Below, piece by piece: positions 30,845 through 39,743 of a stretch of DNA of 64,000 nt. Origin of the DNA: UBA11740 sp049273695 (GTDB lineage: Bacteria; Acidobacteriota; Blastocatellia; Pyrinomonadales; Pyrinomonadaceae); contig JBASRE010000042.1 in assembly GCA_049273695.1 (NCBI GenBank), positions 310,001-374,000 on the forward strand, in the 5' to 3' direction. The translations under genes and the position numbers were made by a program. Under the pieces are notes generated by a model, which was not told where the DNA came from, ran no database searches, and saw only the letters and a program-made list of their open reading frames with translations. Each line of letters opens with the position of its first letter. The stretch's first letter is position 1.

Positions 30845-30946
30845 CTTTGTACTTTGTTCTTAGTTCTCCCTTGCAAGTTCCTCTGAATTTCGTGAAGGCC
30901 TCCTGAATCTCACGTCAAAGCACAAAGTACGAAGCACAAAGTACAA
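30845..30946. repeat. Inverted word-repeat element, CAAAGTAC family, copy 2
   Basis: The left arm (30845-30867) opens CTTTGTACTTTGTTCT; the right arm (30916-30946) repeats CAAAGCACAAAGTACGAAGC-type words. Over the best 21 positions the arms match at 18 after reverse complementing. The right arm runs directly into the ATG of the DUF4112 gene, leaving no ribosome site. Confidence 0.75.
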
Positions 30947-31480
30947 ATGACTACTCAAGCGCAATTGGAACCAGTTTCTTCGCACCGTCAGGTTCTTCGT
31001 CCGACAACGATTCAAGTCGAGCGTGAGCTGGAAGTCTTCAGCCAGTTCATGGACAACCAGTTTCGGGTGCCCGTACTGGGTTGGCGGTTTGGCTTGAATG
31101 CGATCCTCGATCTCGTCCCGGGCATAGGAGATGTGGCGACTTCGATCATCGCCCTCTACCTTTTGGTTTCCGCGGTTCGTTATCGAGTGCCGAAGATCAC
31201 GCTGCTGCGGATGGCGCTCAACATTGCCATCTATTTTATCGGCGGTCTTGTCCCCCTGGCCGGCGACATCTTCGCCATTTGGTGGAAGCCGAACATTCGC
31301 AATCTGAATTTACTGCGCGCCCGCGCGACGGTTTCGGGTACGGATTTGCAGCAAGGTCGTGTCACCGACTGGCTGTTTGTGGGCGGGGTCGTGGCTTTTC
31401 TCCTGACGTTGCTGTTCGGCTCGATCATTCTCGCCGCGACTGTCATCTGGTTCATCAGCACGCGCTTGCAATTCATGTAG
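30947..31480 (+). CDS. DUF4112 family membrane protein
   Basis: A 177-residue inner-membrane protein. A cytosolic N-terminus (to about 55) leads into GLNAILDLVPGIGDVATSII (about 49-68, the family hallmark), then hydrophobic segments around 55-75, 84-110 and 143-170, with LVPLAGDIFAIWWKPN between them. This is the conserved DUF4112 layout. The function of the family is unknown. The start codon abuts a word-repeat arm with no Shine-Dalgarno sequence. Confidence 0.87.
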   Translation: MTTQAQLEPVSSHRQVLRPTTIQVERELEVFSQFMDNQFRVPVLGWRFGLNAILDLVPGIGDVATSIIALYLLVSAVRYRVPKITLLRMALNIAIYFIGGLVPLAGDIFAIWWKPNIRNLNLLRARATVSGTDLQQGRVTDWLFVGGVVAFLLTLLFGSIILAATVIWFISTRLQFM

Positions 31481-31661
31481 AGCGGTCGCGCGAGGTACGC
31501 ACGCGTCTCGCGTGCTGCACGCCGGAAGCGTGCGTAGCCGAACGGGCACTTCCTTGCGCAGCCTTCGCGGCTTTGTTATAGTCGCGAGCAGCCATCATCC
31601 AAAAAACTTGAATTTACTGGCGGATTCCGCAGGGGTTCGCCTCTCTAGAAAGGATATTGTT

Positions 31662-32123
31662 ATGGGTAACGATCGTGACTATGGGGACGGAATTTCGACT
31701 AGATTAACCTATTTCCTGGTGGGGGCGGGCATTGGCGCCGTGCTGGCGCTGTTGTTTGCGCCGAAGTCAGGTGAAGAGCTGCGCAGCGACATCGCCGACG
31801 CGACACGCAAAGGCATCGACAAATCGAAAGAGGCTGCTCAGCAAATTGGCACCAAGGCGACTGAGCTGTACGACACCGCGCGCGAAACTGCCGGCGAGTA
31901 CTACGAAGCGACGCGTGAACGTGCGACTGACTTGTATGACACCGCATCGGCGAAGGCCGGCGAAGTCGTAGCCAAGACGAAGGACACCGTGTCGTCGCAG
32001 GCAGGTTCACTGGCCGCAGCCGTTGAAGCCGGAAAGAAAGCGTACGTCGAAGAGAAGCGCAAGACGGAACTCTCCGGCCGCACGGAAGCCGCGCCGACCT
32101 ACACGCCTGAGAAGTCGATGTAA
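31662..32123 (+). CDS. YtxH-like membrane protein
   Basis: A 153-residue protein from the ATG at 31662, preferred because AAAGGA lies about eight bases upstream; longer in-frame extensions have no support. One membrane helix (about 13-30, YFLVGAGIGAVLALLFAPKS) carries the YtxH signature 'GaliGallALLfAPksG'. The remainder is a long amphipathic helix with repeats of KxTELYDTARETAGEYYEAT and RERATDLYDTASAKAGE, like stress/LEA-type proteins. YtxH family members are often general-stress proteins; that role is inferred. The next gene follows after two bases. Confidence 0.85.
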   Translation: MGNDRDYGDGISTRLTYFLVGAGIGAVLALLFAPKSGEELRSDIADATRKGIDKSKEAAQQIGTKATELYDTARETAGEYYEATRERATDLYDTASAKAGEVVAKTKDTVSSQAGSLAAAVEAGKKAYVEEKRKTELSGRTEAAPTYTPEKSM

Positions 32124-32125
32124 GT

Positions 32126-32686
32126 ATGAATGCGAACGATCCTCTCTTTTGGTTAGTAATCATTACTGGGATCATCGCCGTGTCATTCCTTGTGATTGCC
32201 GCGGCGATGATTGCGATTGCCGTGTCCGTGAAGCGGGCGGTCAAGACGGTCAAACGCGTCGAAGAAAAACTCGATCCGTTGATTGCGCGTGCGAACGCGT
32301 TGACGGAACAGGGTCAGAAGATCGCGGTGCAAGGCCGTCAGATTGCCGAGCAGGTAAACGTCATGTCGGGACATCTCTCGACGGCGACGATGCACCTCTC
32401 AGAGTCGGCCGCGCTGATTAAAGAAGAAGTCCGCGGGCTGACGCTGCTCGTGGATGACACTGCCGAAATGGCCAAAGAGAAGGTCGAATTGGTTAGTCGC
32501 GCGATCGATACGACTCACGATCGTGTGGCGACGACGACTGAGTTCCTGCAACGGAAGGTAATCGAACCGGCACGCGAACTCGCGGCGATACTCGCGGGCT
32601 TGCGGCGTGGCTTGGAAGTTTTAGTCGCGCCGTCGCCCAGCCCAATTGACCGCAGCTATGGAGACGATGAGATGTTTATCGGCTGA
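32126..32686 (+). CDS. Membrane-anchored coiled-coil protein (DUF948-like)
   Basis: A 186-residue protein with one N-terminal membrane helix (about 10-34) followed by a long alpha-helical/coiled-coil region (about 38-170) with heptad-like AVQGRQIAEQVNVMSGHLS, then a short polar tail. This resembles DUF948 proteins, which pair with YtxH proteins, as here. The start lies two bases after the YtxH stop, so the two are one operon closed by a strong terminator. A structural or stress-related envelope role is inferred only. Confidence 0.75.
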   Translation: MNANDPLFWLVIITGIIAVSFLVIAAAMIAIAVSVKRAVKTVKRVEEKLDPLIARANALTEQGQKIAVQGRQIAEQVNVMSGHLSTATMHLSESAALIKEEVRGLTLLVDDTAEMAKEKVELVSRAIDTTHDRVATTTEFLQRKVIEPARELAAILAGLRRGLEVLVAPSPSPIDRSYGDDEMFIG

Positions 32687-32711
32687 ACACGCAGAAAACA
32701 TCGAAGGGTTG

Positions 32712-32762
32712 AAAGCCCGAACCATCGTCTCAGGACACATGGTTCGGGCTTTTGGGTTTTTT
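32712..32762 (+). terminator. Rho-independent terminator after YtxH/DUF948 pair
   Basis: A perfect 14-bp stem, AAAGCCCGAACCAT (32712-32725) with ATGGTTCGGGCTTT (32739-32752), encloses a 13-base loop and is followed by TGGGTTTTTT. Confidence 0.92.
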
Positions 32763-32885
32763 GAAGTGCGGCGGCTTGGCGCCACTTTTATCCGCCTTGA
32801 CACGGAACGATGGCGAAAACAAAAGCGCCGATGGCGGCGCACTCCAAGTCCTGTTACTATTTCGCCTTTGATTAGTTAGTCAAAC

Positions 32886-35777
32886 ATGGCCACCGAAGAA
32901 GCCACACTCGATCTAAAAAAGACCGTCAATCTGCCTAAAACCAGTTTCGGTCAGAAGGCCAATCTGCCGCAGACCGAACCCGCTCGTTTGAAGAAATGGG
33001 CGGACATGAAGCTCTACGAGCGGGTCCGCGAAACTCGCGCGGGCGCCGAAAAATTCATCCTTCACGATGGGCCGCCTTACGCGAACGCGGACATTCATCT
33101 CGGGACGGCGATGAACAAGATTCTGAAAGACTTCATCGTCAAATCGCGCACGATGCTGGGTTACGACGCGCCGTACGTGCCGGGATACGACTGTCACGGA
33201 CTGCCGATTGAATTGCACGTTGAGCGGAAGCTTGGTGAGAAGAAAAAGGACATGCCGCCGCTGAGCATCCGGCGCGCGTGTCGTGAATTTGCGGCGAACG
33301 CGCTGAAACGTCAGACGAAGGACTTTCAGCGGCTCGGAATCCTGGGCGAGTGGGAAAATCCCTACAGCACGATGTCCGATCATTACGAAGCCGAGACGGC
33401 GCGGCTGTTCGCGCGCTTCGTCGAGCGCGGCTTCGTTTACAAAGGTGCGCGGCCCGTTTACTGGTGCATTCACGATCAAACAGCGCTCGCCGAAGCCGAA
33501 GTCGAATACGACCAGCACACGAGTCCCTCGGTTTATGTGAAGTTCCCGCTGAAGAGTGACCCGGCGCTGATCGATCCGGCTTTGGCTGGTCGTAAAGTGT
33601 TCGCGCTGATCTGGACGACAACGCCATGGACGTTGCCTGCGAACCTCGGCATCGCCGTGCACCCGGACTTTGATTACGTCGCGGTTGAAAGTGGCAGAGA
33701 AGTTTACCTGGTCGCTGCTGAACTACTCGACGTTGTCGCGAAACGGTGCAACCTAACTGAGCCGAAAATGCTCGCCCGCTTTCCCGGATCGAAACTCGAT
33801 CGGCTGGAAGCTAAACATCCATGGATCGATCGTCCGTCGCTTTTCATGGTTGGCGAGCACGTGACCCTCGGCGGCGAAGCAGACGCGGAAACTGAACTCG
33901 ATGTCAGCGAAGCGCGCGATAAGTCAGCGACGACGAAAGCCGGAACGGGTCTCGTGCATACCGCGCCCGGACACGGTCACGACGACTTTGTGATCGGAAA
34001 ACAATACGGGCTTGAAATCTACTGTCCCGTCGATAATGCCGGCCGCTTTGCTTCCGACGTCGAACACTTCGCCGGCATGACCGTGTTCGAAGCGAATCCA
34101 AAGATCGTTGACTTCATGCGCGAACAGGGCGTGCTTCTGTTCAGCGAAAATTACGAGCATCGTTATCCGCACTGCTGGCGCTGCAAGAACCCGGTCATCT
34201 TTCGCGCGACGCCGCAGTGGTTTATTTCAATGGACGAGGGCGGTGCTGACTCACTGCGCGTGATGGCTTTGCGCGATGTTGACGACCGCGTGAGATGGAT
34301 TCCAGCGTGGGGCCGCGAGCGCATGCGCAACATGCTCAAAGGCAGACCCGACTGGTGCGTTTCGCGTCAGCGTGTTTGGGGCGTGCCGATTCCCGCGTTC
34401 TACTGCGCGAAGTGCGAACACGTCGTTGCCGAAGCAGGTGTCATCCGGCACGTCGCAGACATCTTCGAAAAAGAAACCGCCGACGCATGGTACAAGCGCG
34501 AAGCGACTGAGCTGCTTCCAGAAGACTTCGCCTGCGAAAAATGCGGCAGCAGAGAGTTCACCAAAGAGACTGACATCCTGGATGTCTGGTTCGATAGCGG
34601 CTCATCTTCCGTCGCTGTTTTGGAGAACCGTGAGAATCTGCGTTGGCCGGCCAATGTTTACATTGAAGGTGGCGATCAGTTTCGCGGCTGGTTCAATTCC
34701 TCTTTGATGGTTGGACTCGCAGTTCACGATCGCGCGCCGTATGACGAAGTGATCTGTCACGGCTGGACGCTCGACGCGCAAGGCAAAGCGATGCACAAGT
34801 CCGCAGGCAATGCAGTCTCGCCTGACGAAGTCATTCCGAAACTTGGCGCAGAGACTCTGCGACTTTGGTGCGTATCGTCCAACTACATGGAAGACATGCG
34901 CTGCTCAGATGAAATCCTGCAGCGCGTCACTGATGGTTATCGCAAGCTGCGCAACACGGCGCGCTTTGCGCTCGGCAATCTCTATGGTTTTGAGCCGGCA
35001 TGCGACAGTGTCGCTGAGCACGAAATGCTCGAAGTCGATCGCTGGGCCCTGGCCGAGCTGGATTCAGCAGTCGTGGATGTGCGCGAAGCGTACCGTGATT
35101 ACGATTTCCACGCGGTCTATCAAAGGCTGCACCAGTTCTCGACCGTGACTTTGTCGGCGCGCTATTTCGACATCATCAAGGATCGCCTGTACACGTTCGG
35201 GCCGCGCAGCGCGGCCCGACGATCTGCGCAGACCGCGCTGTATAGAATCGCGGATGCGTTAGCGCGGATGCTGGCGACGATCCTCGTGTTCACGGCTGAT
35301 GAGATTTGGGAGAACTTGCCCGCGGATGAGCGGGAGCCGCGCGCGGACTCAGTGCATCTAACATTGCTGCCGACCGCGAGCGACACAGACAATACCGAAT
35401 TGTTGACCTCGTGGGCGCACTTGTTTGGCTATCGCGACGCGGTCCTCGGCAAATTGGAAGATGCGCGCGTCGCCAAACTGATCGGCAGCTCGCTCGAAGC
35501 GCGAGTGGAAATCTCGGCTGGCGCTCGTGCGTATGACAACCTGAAGCGACACGCAGACGATCTGCGCTACATCTTCATTGTTTCTGAAGTCCAGCTGCTT
35601 GAGGCAAACGTAGAGATGGACGCCGACGCGATCGACGTAACCGTCGCGCGTGCTCATGGCGAAAAGTGTGAGCGGTGCTGGAATTACTCGACGCGCGTCG
35701 GCGAATCAGCGCGTTATCCGACTGTCTGTGAAAGGTGTATTGAAGCGCTGGAAGAAATCGACAAGACTACGCAATAG
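32886..35777 (+). CDS. ileS: Isoleucyl-tRNA synthetase
   Basis: A 963-residue class I synthetase that charges tRNA-Ile. The N-terminal catalytic core carries DGPPYANADIHLGTAMNKIL (61-80), with HLGT in the HIGH position. A large editing insertion (about 190-410) follows, with TTPWTLPANLG. CWRCKNPV (about 432), WFDSGSSSVAVLENRENLRW and the KMSKS-region GKAMHKSAGN come next, then the anticodon-binding domain. The C-terminus has a zinc-binding CERCWNYSTR...CERC module. Both signature motifs are variants (HLGT, AMHKS), while the second Lys of KMSKS is kept. No ribosome site is obvious before the ATG. Confidence 0.97.
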   Translation: MATEEATLDLKKTVNLPKTSFGQKANLPQTEPARLKKWADMKLYERVRETRAGAEKFILHDGPPYANADIHLGTAMNKILKDFIVKSRTMLGYDAPYVPGYDCHGLPIELHVERKLGEKKKDMPPLSIRRACREFAANALKRQTKDFQRLGILGEWENPYSTMSDHYEAETARLFARFVERGFVYKGARPVYWCIHDQTALAEAEVEYDQHTSPSVYVKFPLKSDPALIDPALAGRKVFALIWTTTPWTLPANLGIAVHPDFDYVAVESGREVYLVAAELLDVVAKRCNLTEPKMLARFPGSKLDRLEAKHPWIDRPSLFMVGEHVTLGGEADAETELDVSEARDKSATTKAGTGLVHTAPGHGHDDFVIGKQYGLEIYCPVDNAGRFASDVEHFAGMTVFEANPKIVDFMREQGVLLFSENYEHRYPHCWRCKNPVIFRATPQWFISMDEGGADSLRVMALRDVDDRVRWIPAWGRERMRNMLKGRPDWCVSRQRVWGVPIPAFYCAKCEHVVAEAGVIRHVADIFEKETADAWYKREATELLPEDFACEKCGSREFTKETDILDVWFDSGSSSVAVLENRENLRWPANVYIEGGDQFRGWFNSSLMVGLAVHDRAPYDEVICHGWTLDAQGKAMHKSAGNAVSPDEVIPKLGAETLRLWCVSSNYMEDMRCSDEILQRVTDGYRKLRNTARFALGNLYGFEPACDSVAEHEMLEVDRWALAELDSAVVDVREAYRDYDFHAVYQRLHQFSTVTLSARYFDIIKDRLYTFGPRSAARRSAQTALYRIADALARMLATILVFTADEIWENLPADEREPRADSVHLTLLPTASDTDNTELLTSWAHLFGYRDAVLGKLEDARVAKLIGSSLEARVEISAGARAYDNLKRHADDLRYIFIVSEVQLLEANVEMDADAIDVTVARAHGEKCERCWNYSTRVGESARYPTVCERCIEALEEIDKTTQ

Positions 35778-35783
35778 TCCTAA

Positions 35784-35922
35784 GTGCCGTTAGGCACGGA
35801 ATGTTTATAGCTAGTGAACTCGCACTTTTTACAAGCCCATTTAAGGGCGACATATTCCGCCCCTACGGAGCTTTCATATTCTTCTGGTGACGAGTTCTAT
35901 AGACATCTCGCTCCTACGAAGC
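35784..35922. repeat. Inverted repeat of the GCGCCGTTAGG...TTTATAG family, copy 1
   Basis: The left end GTGCCGTTAGGCACGGAATG (35784-35803, continuing TTTATAG to 35810) matches the arm at 53891-53917. Downstream, 35894-35922 reads in reverse complement as CGCTTCGTAGGAGCGAGATG then TCTATAGAA, the same family. A third, weaker internal copy lies at about 35846-35872 (reverse complement GCTCCGTAGGGGCGGAATAT). The element fills the ileS-lspA gap (35778-35953). Confidence 0.65.
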
Positions 35923-35953
35923 GAAAATCCTGGATCGTTGACCTGAGAGGGAA

Positions 35954-36493
35954 TTGAAAAGTTTTTTAAAATCTCGAGTGGCATGGCGCATCGGTTACTT
36001 GGTCGCGTCGCTGGGCATTTATCTTCTCGACCAGTCGAGCAAAGCCTGGGCCGTGCGGCGTCTGCGTCTTCAGGACGTGACCGTCATCCGCGGCTTTCTC
36101 GATTTCACATACGCTGAGAATCCGGGCATAGCATTCGGCCAGTTGCAGGAAGGCGGCGCGTTTGGGCGGTGGTTTTTTGCGGTGCTGGCGGCGGCGGCCG
36201 CACTTGCCGTCTTATTCTACTTCTTTCGCACGCCGCGCAATGATGATCGCGTTCTCGGCGCCTGCGCGTTGTTGCTTGCAGGTATCCTCGGGAATCTGAC
36301 TGATCGCGTGCGGCTCGGTTACGTAATCGATTTCATTCTGGTGCACGCCGGCCAATACCATTGGCCCACGTTCAATGTCGCCGATGCAAGCATTACTTGT
36401 GGAGCGCTTCTTTTGGCGTACGACATGATTTTCGCGCATCGCAAACAGCAGAAGGCGCAGCTAAAAAAGGCGAGCGCACCATCCGAGTCATGA
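35954..36493 (+). CDS. lspA: Lipoprotein signal peptidase (signal peptidase II)
   Basis: A 179-residue inner-membrane aspartic protease that cleaves the signal peptide of diacylglyceryl-modified prolipoproteins. Four membrane segments are visible (about 15-30, 70-92, 100-120, 138-158). Family motifs are present: LDQSSKAWAV, TYAENPGIAFG, then the catalytic aspartates in GNLTDRVRLGYVIDF and FNVADASITCG. TTG at 35954 is the likely start, with AGAGGGA just upstream; a GTG at 35978 is an alternative. The next gene, 41 bases on, is lgt, which acts one step earlier in the same pathway. Confidence 0.93.
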   Translation: MKSFLKSRVAWRIGYLVASLGIYLLDQSSKAWAVRRLRLQDVTVIRGFLDFTYAENPGIAFGQLQEGGAFGRWFFAVLAAAAALAVLFYFFRTPRNDDRVLGACALLLAGILGNLTDRVRLGYVIDFILVHAGQYHWPTFNVADASITCGALLLAYDMIFAHRKQQKAQLKKASAPSES

Positions 36494-36534
36494 CAACTGC
36501 ATACTGCTCACGGCCCACAGCTCACTGACTGCGC

Positions 36535-37368
36535 ATGCATCCAATTCTTTTCCGCCTCGGTAACTTTCCAGTCAACGCGTATGGCGTGTTTCTCGCGCTG
36601 GCTTTTCTTTCCGCGATCTTTGTGACCGTCAGGCTGGCGGTGCGCGATGGATTGCCGAAAGAGAAGATCTACGACCTTTGTTTGTGGCTGCTGCTGTCTT
36701 CACTGATCGGGTCAAAACTCCTGATGCTCCTGACTGAGCCTGAGTATCGGCAGAATCCGCTGCTGCTCTTCTCGCTCGATTTTCTGCGCTCAGGCGGAGT
36801 CTTCTATGGTGGCCTGTTGGGAGCGATCATCGCCGGCTACCTTCTGATGCGTCGTGGAAGACTGCCGTGGTGGAAGACCGCCGACGCGTGCGCACCGGGC
36901 ATCGCGCTGGGAAGCGTTCTGGGGCGGCTGGGGTGTTTCTTCGCCGGCTGTTGCTGGGGCAAACCGACGACTTTGCCGTGGGGCGTTAGCTTCCCACCAG
37001 AGGGACATGAAATCACCGGGGTCCCCACCGGAGTGCATCTTCATCCGACGCAGCTGTACGAATCGCTGGCGATGCTGATCGTTTTCGGCTTTCTCTTGTG
37101 GCTGCACAAGCGGAAGAGGTTTAGCGGGCAGATAATTCTCGCTTACGCGATCCTTTATGCCACCGTGCGATTCCTGATTGAGTTTGTCCGCGACGATCCA
37201 CGCGGCGACATTCTCGGGCTGACGTCGCTGACGGGACTTTCAACTTCTCAAATCATCGGGATCGTCGTGGGCGTGGGCGCATTAATTCTGTTTGTCGCTC
37301 GGTGGCGACGAGCGAGCGAATCAAGGGCTCAGAATGAAGCGGGAGAGCCAACTCGTGCCAGGGCCTGA
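36535..37368 (+). CDS. lgt: Prolipoprotein diacylglyceryl transferase
   Basis: A 277-residue inner-membrane enzyme that attaches diacylglycerol to the lipobox Cys of prolipoproteins. About seven membrane segments are visible. The Lgt signature region reads GSVLGRLGCFFAGCCWGKPT (about 122-141), then PWGVSFP, GVHLHPTQLYES and a C-terminal RFLIEFVRDDPRG. The Cys-containing GCCWG form is a recognised subtype of Lgt. The ATG at 36535 has no clear ribosome site; the 41-base gap after lspA contains short CTGC/ACTG-like words. With lspA it forms a lipoprotein-maturation pair. Confidence 0.93.
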   Translation: MHPILFRLGNFPVNAYGVFLALAFLSAIFVTVRLAVRDGLPKEKIYDLCLWLLLSSLIGSKLLMLLTEPEYRQNPLLLFSLDFLRSGGVFYGGLLGAIIAGYLLMRRGRLPWWKTADACAPGIALGSVLGRLGCFFAGCCWGKPTTLPWGVSFPPEGHEITGVPTGVHLHPTQLYESLAMLIVFGFLLWLHKRKRFSGQIILAYAILYATVRFLIEFVRDDPRGDILGLTSLTGLSTSQIIGIVVGVGALILFVARWRRASESRAQNEAGEPTRARA

Positions 37369-37643
37369 CAATCCCACGGCCCATAAATATCTCGTCTCAA
37401 GACATGGTTGACGACCGACCCTTCCAATCCTGACCTCACTTCAAAAATGAACTCTGGAACTTGAGGTTCATTGGCCGTTTTGGTTCTTCGTTCAGTCTAT
37501 CCAACAGTTCTCTTCGTAGCGTTCAGTTGCCCCGGAACGGGCCGAAGCAGAGTTTAGCCGGGCACCCAGCCGCGTCGTCGTGGGATGCGACTCGATTGTG
37601 TGCCTCGCCTTCAACGGGTGCCCATTCTTTCGGGAGGACAATC

Positions 37644-38385
37644 ATGCGGACTTTAGCAACGGCGGCGAAAGCTTTCGGGGTGTTCGTCGCTCTATTCACG
37701 GTTCTGACGGTGGGAGCGGGATCGGCCCGCGCCGATGAAGTATTCATCGCTGGTGGCACATTCGGCTGTTTCGGAGCCGCCTGCACGCCAGGCTCGAGCG
37801 CGACCATCCTGGGCCTGACTTTTAGCAATTCAACTTTTGCCGGAACCACGGCGAACGGTTTTCGGGGCTTGGGAGGCAATGCGAATCCCGGCTCGAACTT
37901 TAACAACCTCGGATCGTTCAGCCTCAGCACTGCGCCAAACACCTTCAACAGTTTCTTCACATTGCAAGTTAATTTCACGGCCCCGCAGGGGATGAGCAAT
38001 GGAAATCAGGCAGCCTTCATTGCGACGGTAACCGGCACTGTTAGGAGCGACAACCAGGGCGGGGTGTTCCTTGGACTTCGTTCAGACATCGCCGGTCTTT
38101 ACCTTTACCGACACAAACTGCGAGCCGGATCCCACCGGTGGTGTTCCGGGCCAGCAGACAACTTGCGGGGGCGGAAGTTTCTCGTTTACGGTCAACGACC
38201 TGTCGCTCGATCCAGGTCAGACCGCATCGCTAACCGGACAGATCACGGCCGCTCAACAGACAGCTGTGCCGGAACCAGCCACGCTCTTCTTGCTGGGAAC
38301 TGGAGTGTTGGGAGCGGCTGGCGCAGCGCGCAGGCGGAGACGCCTGGCGCGCGGGATGACAGAGGGTAAGTCCACCGAGGCCTGA
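37644..38385 (+). pseudogene. PEP-CTERM sorting-domain protein with a +1 frameshift
   Basis: From the ATG at 37644 (GGAGG at 37633-37637) a signal peptide (cleavage near ARADE, residue ~31) leads into a Gly/Asn/Thr-rich beta domain. After GTVRSDNQGGVF (about base 38067) the sensible sequence continues in another frame (LDFVQTSPVFTFTDTN...), ending in the PEP-CTERM sorting motif VPEPATLFLLGTGVLGAAG followed by ARRRRR. One extra base near 38065-38073 (GTTCCTTGG) would explain it. In the original frame the tail becomes arginine-rich nonsense. It may be a sequencing error or a genuine inactivating mutation. PEP-CTERM proteins are surface-sorted by exosortase. The 275-base upstream gap has no assignable feature. 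Confidence 0.8.
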
Positions 38386-38461
38386 TAGATTCCACACACT
38401 CGACCGTGAACTAGTCCGCTTCGACAATTGAACGGTCTAACCTGGCGCGGCGCCTAATCAG

Positions 38462-38494
38462 CGGCGGAGCGAAAGCTTCGCCGTTTTTTGTTTT
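38462..38494 (+). terminator. Rho-independent terminator after PEP-CTERM gene
   Basis: CGGCGGAGC (38462-38470), a GAAA tetraloop and GCTTCGCCG (38475-38483) form a 9-bp stem with one G-U pair, followed by TTTTTTG. Confidence 0.9.
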
Positions 38495-38558
38495 GTGTGA
38501 AGAAGCCGGAAGCGTGGGGTTGATTTGGTAGGGTCCTAATTTGCTTTTCTCGTGCTTG

Positions 38559-38635
38559 CTCTGTGGTTCTCGGTGTCTTTGTGGTTGTAATTTCTTCAAG
38601 ACAGATTCACCACAGAGACACGGAGTTCCACAGAG
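38559..38635. repeat. Inverted word-repeat element, CACAGAG family, copy 1
   Basis: The left arm (38559-38590, CTCTGTGGTTCTCGGTGTC...) and right arm (38605-38635, TTCACCACAGAGACACGGAG...) are imperfect reverse complements with a 14-base centre. Same words as copies at 58443-58540 and 59359-59457. It lies in the 347-base gap 38386-38732, which otherwise holds only the terminator. Confidence 0.78.
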
Positions 38636-38732
38636 TCCCACAGAAATTCTGAAATTGGGACACTACCGGTGAATTGCCCTGCTGGCCTTATCTGTCGCGC
38701 AATTGCTAAGATGACCAGCTTTTTATCCACGC

Positions 38733-39692
38733 ATGAAACTTCGTGTCCTTTATCACGGTCATTGTTTTGACGGCGTCGCTTCGGCGGCGACCTTCACCCG
38801 TTTTTATCAAGAGCGCATTCATCCAAACGCTGAAGTGAGTTACGGTGGGTTGCTACATCGCCCGAACAATCTACTCTTCGATCGCGACATGTTCGACGGT
38901 GACGAAAACGCCATCGTCGATTTCAAATACTCGCCGTCTGAAAAGCTGACCTGGTGGTTTGATCATCATCAATCGGCCTTTCTCACTCCTGAAGATGAAG
39001 CGCACTTTCGCGCCGATGACTCCGGCAGAAAGTTTCTCGATGCGACCCGAAAGTCCTGCACGGAATTCATCGCCGACGTGGCGCAGACAAAGTTTGGCTT
39101 CAATCCTGAACCTTTGAACGAGCTGATTCATTGGGCGCACATCATCGACGGTGCGCTCTACGAATCGGCCGCGCAATGTGTCGAGCTGAAAGAGTCCGCG
39201 CTGCAACTGATGCAGGTGATCGAAGGCACGGCGGACGAGTCTGTCATCGAACAAATCATCCGCGACCTCACGGTGAAGCCGCTTAACGAAGTTGCCACCA
39301 GCCCGGAGATACAACAGCGGTTGCAGCCGATTCTGAAACAGCACCGCGAAACGCTTGCAGCCATCAAGCGTAAAGCAGTTTGCGAGCACGACGTGGTGCA
39401 CTTCGATCTGGTTGAAGAGGGCTTCGAAGGCTTCAACAAATTCATCCCGTACTATTTATTTCCCGAGGCGACTTACACAGTGGCGCTCACCCGCGCGCCA
39501 AAGCGCACGAAGATCTCCGTCGGTTCAAACCCCTGGGCGCCGCGTCCGCGCCGTCACAACATCGCGACAATCTGCGAGCGCTACGGCGGCGGCGGACACG
39601 CAGTTGTCGGCGCGATTTCGTTTGCGCCCGATGAAGTGGAGCGAGGTCGCGTCGTCATGCGCGAGATTGTCGAGGAACTCTCGTCTTCCTGA
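38733..39692 (+). CDS. DHH-family phosphoesterase
   Basis: A 319-residue cytosolic phosphoesterase. The N-terminal domain carries YHGHCFDGVASAATF (metal-binding GHxxxDG-like), VDFKYSP and the DHH motif WFDHHQSAF (about 75-83). A helical linker (about 115-220) leads to the C-terminal DHHA1-type domain with the GGGH motif YGGGGHAVVGA. Relatives degrade short oligoribonucleotides or dinucleotides (NrnA-like, cyclic-di-AMP phosphodiesterase). The precise substrate cannot be read from sequence. Metal ligands are retained, so activity is likely. Confidence 0.85.
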   Translation: MKLRVLYHGHCFDGVASAATFTRFYQERIHPNAEVSYGGLLHRPNNLLFDRDMFDGDENAIVDFKYSPSEKLTWWFDHHQSAFLTPEDEAHFRADDSGRKFLDATRKSCTEFIADVAQTKFGFNPEPLNELIHWAHIIDGALYESAAQCVELKESALQLMQVIEGTADESVIEQIIRDLTVKPLNEVATSPEIQQRLQPILKQHRETLAAIKRKAVCEHDVVHFDLVEEGFEGFNKFIPYYLFPEATYTVALTRAPKRTKISVGSNPWAPRPRRHNIATICERYGGGGHAVVGAISFAPDEVERGRVVMREIVEELSSS

Positions 39693-39743
39693 ACTAGCCG
39701 GAACACTTTCAGCTGACGCGGCGTCTAACCAGCAAATCTCAAG

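Noticed and set aside
36494..36534. Word-repeat arm (CTGC/ACTG words) before lgt
   Set aside because: Only one short arm is visible; without a partner arm it cannot be separated from chance.
37461..37643. Upstream extension of the PEP-CTERM gene
   Set aside because: The signal peptide and GGAGG site define the start at 37644; the upstream codons look like untranslated leader.
37369..37643. Possible cyclic-di-GMP or other riboswitch
   Set aside because: Some GC-rich segments could fold, but the core motifs of known riboswitch classes were not found.
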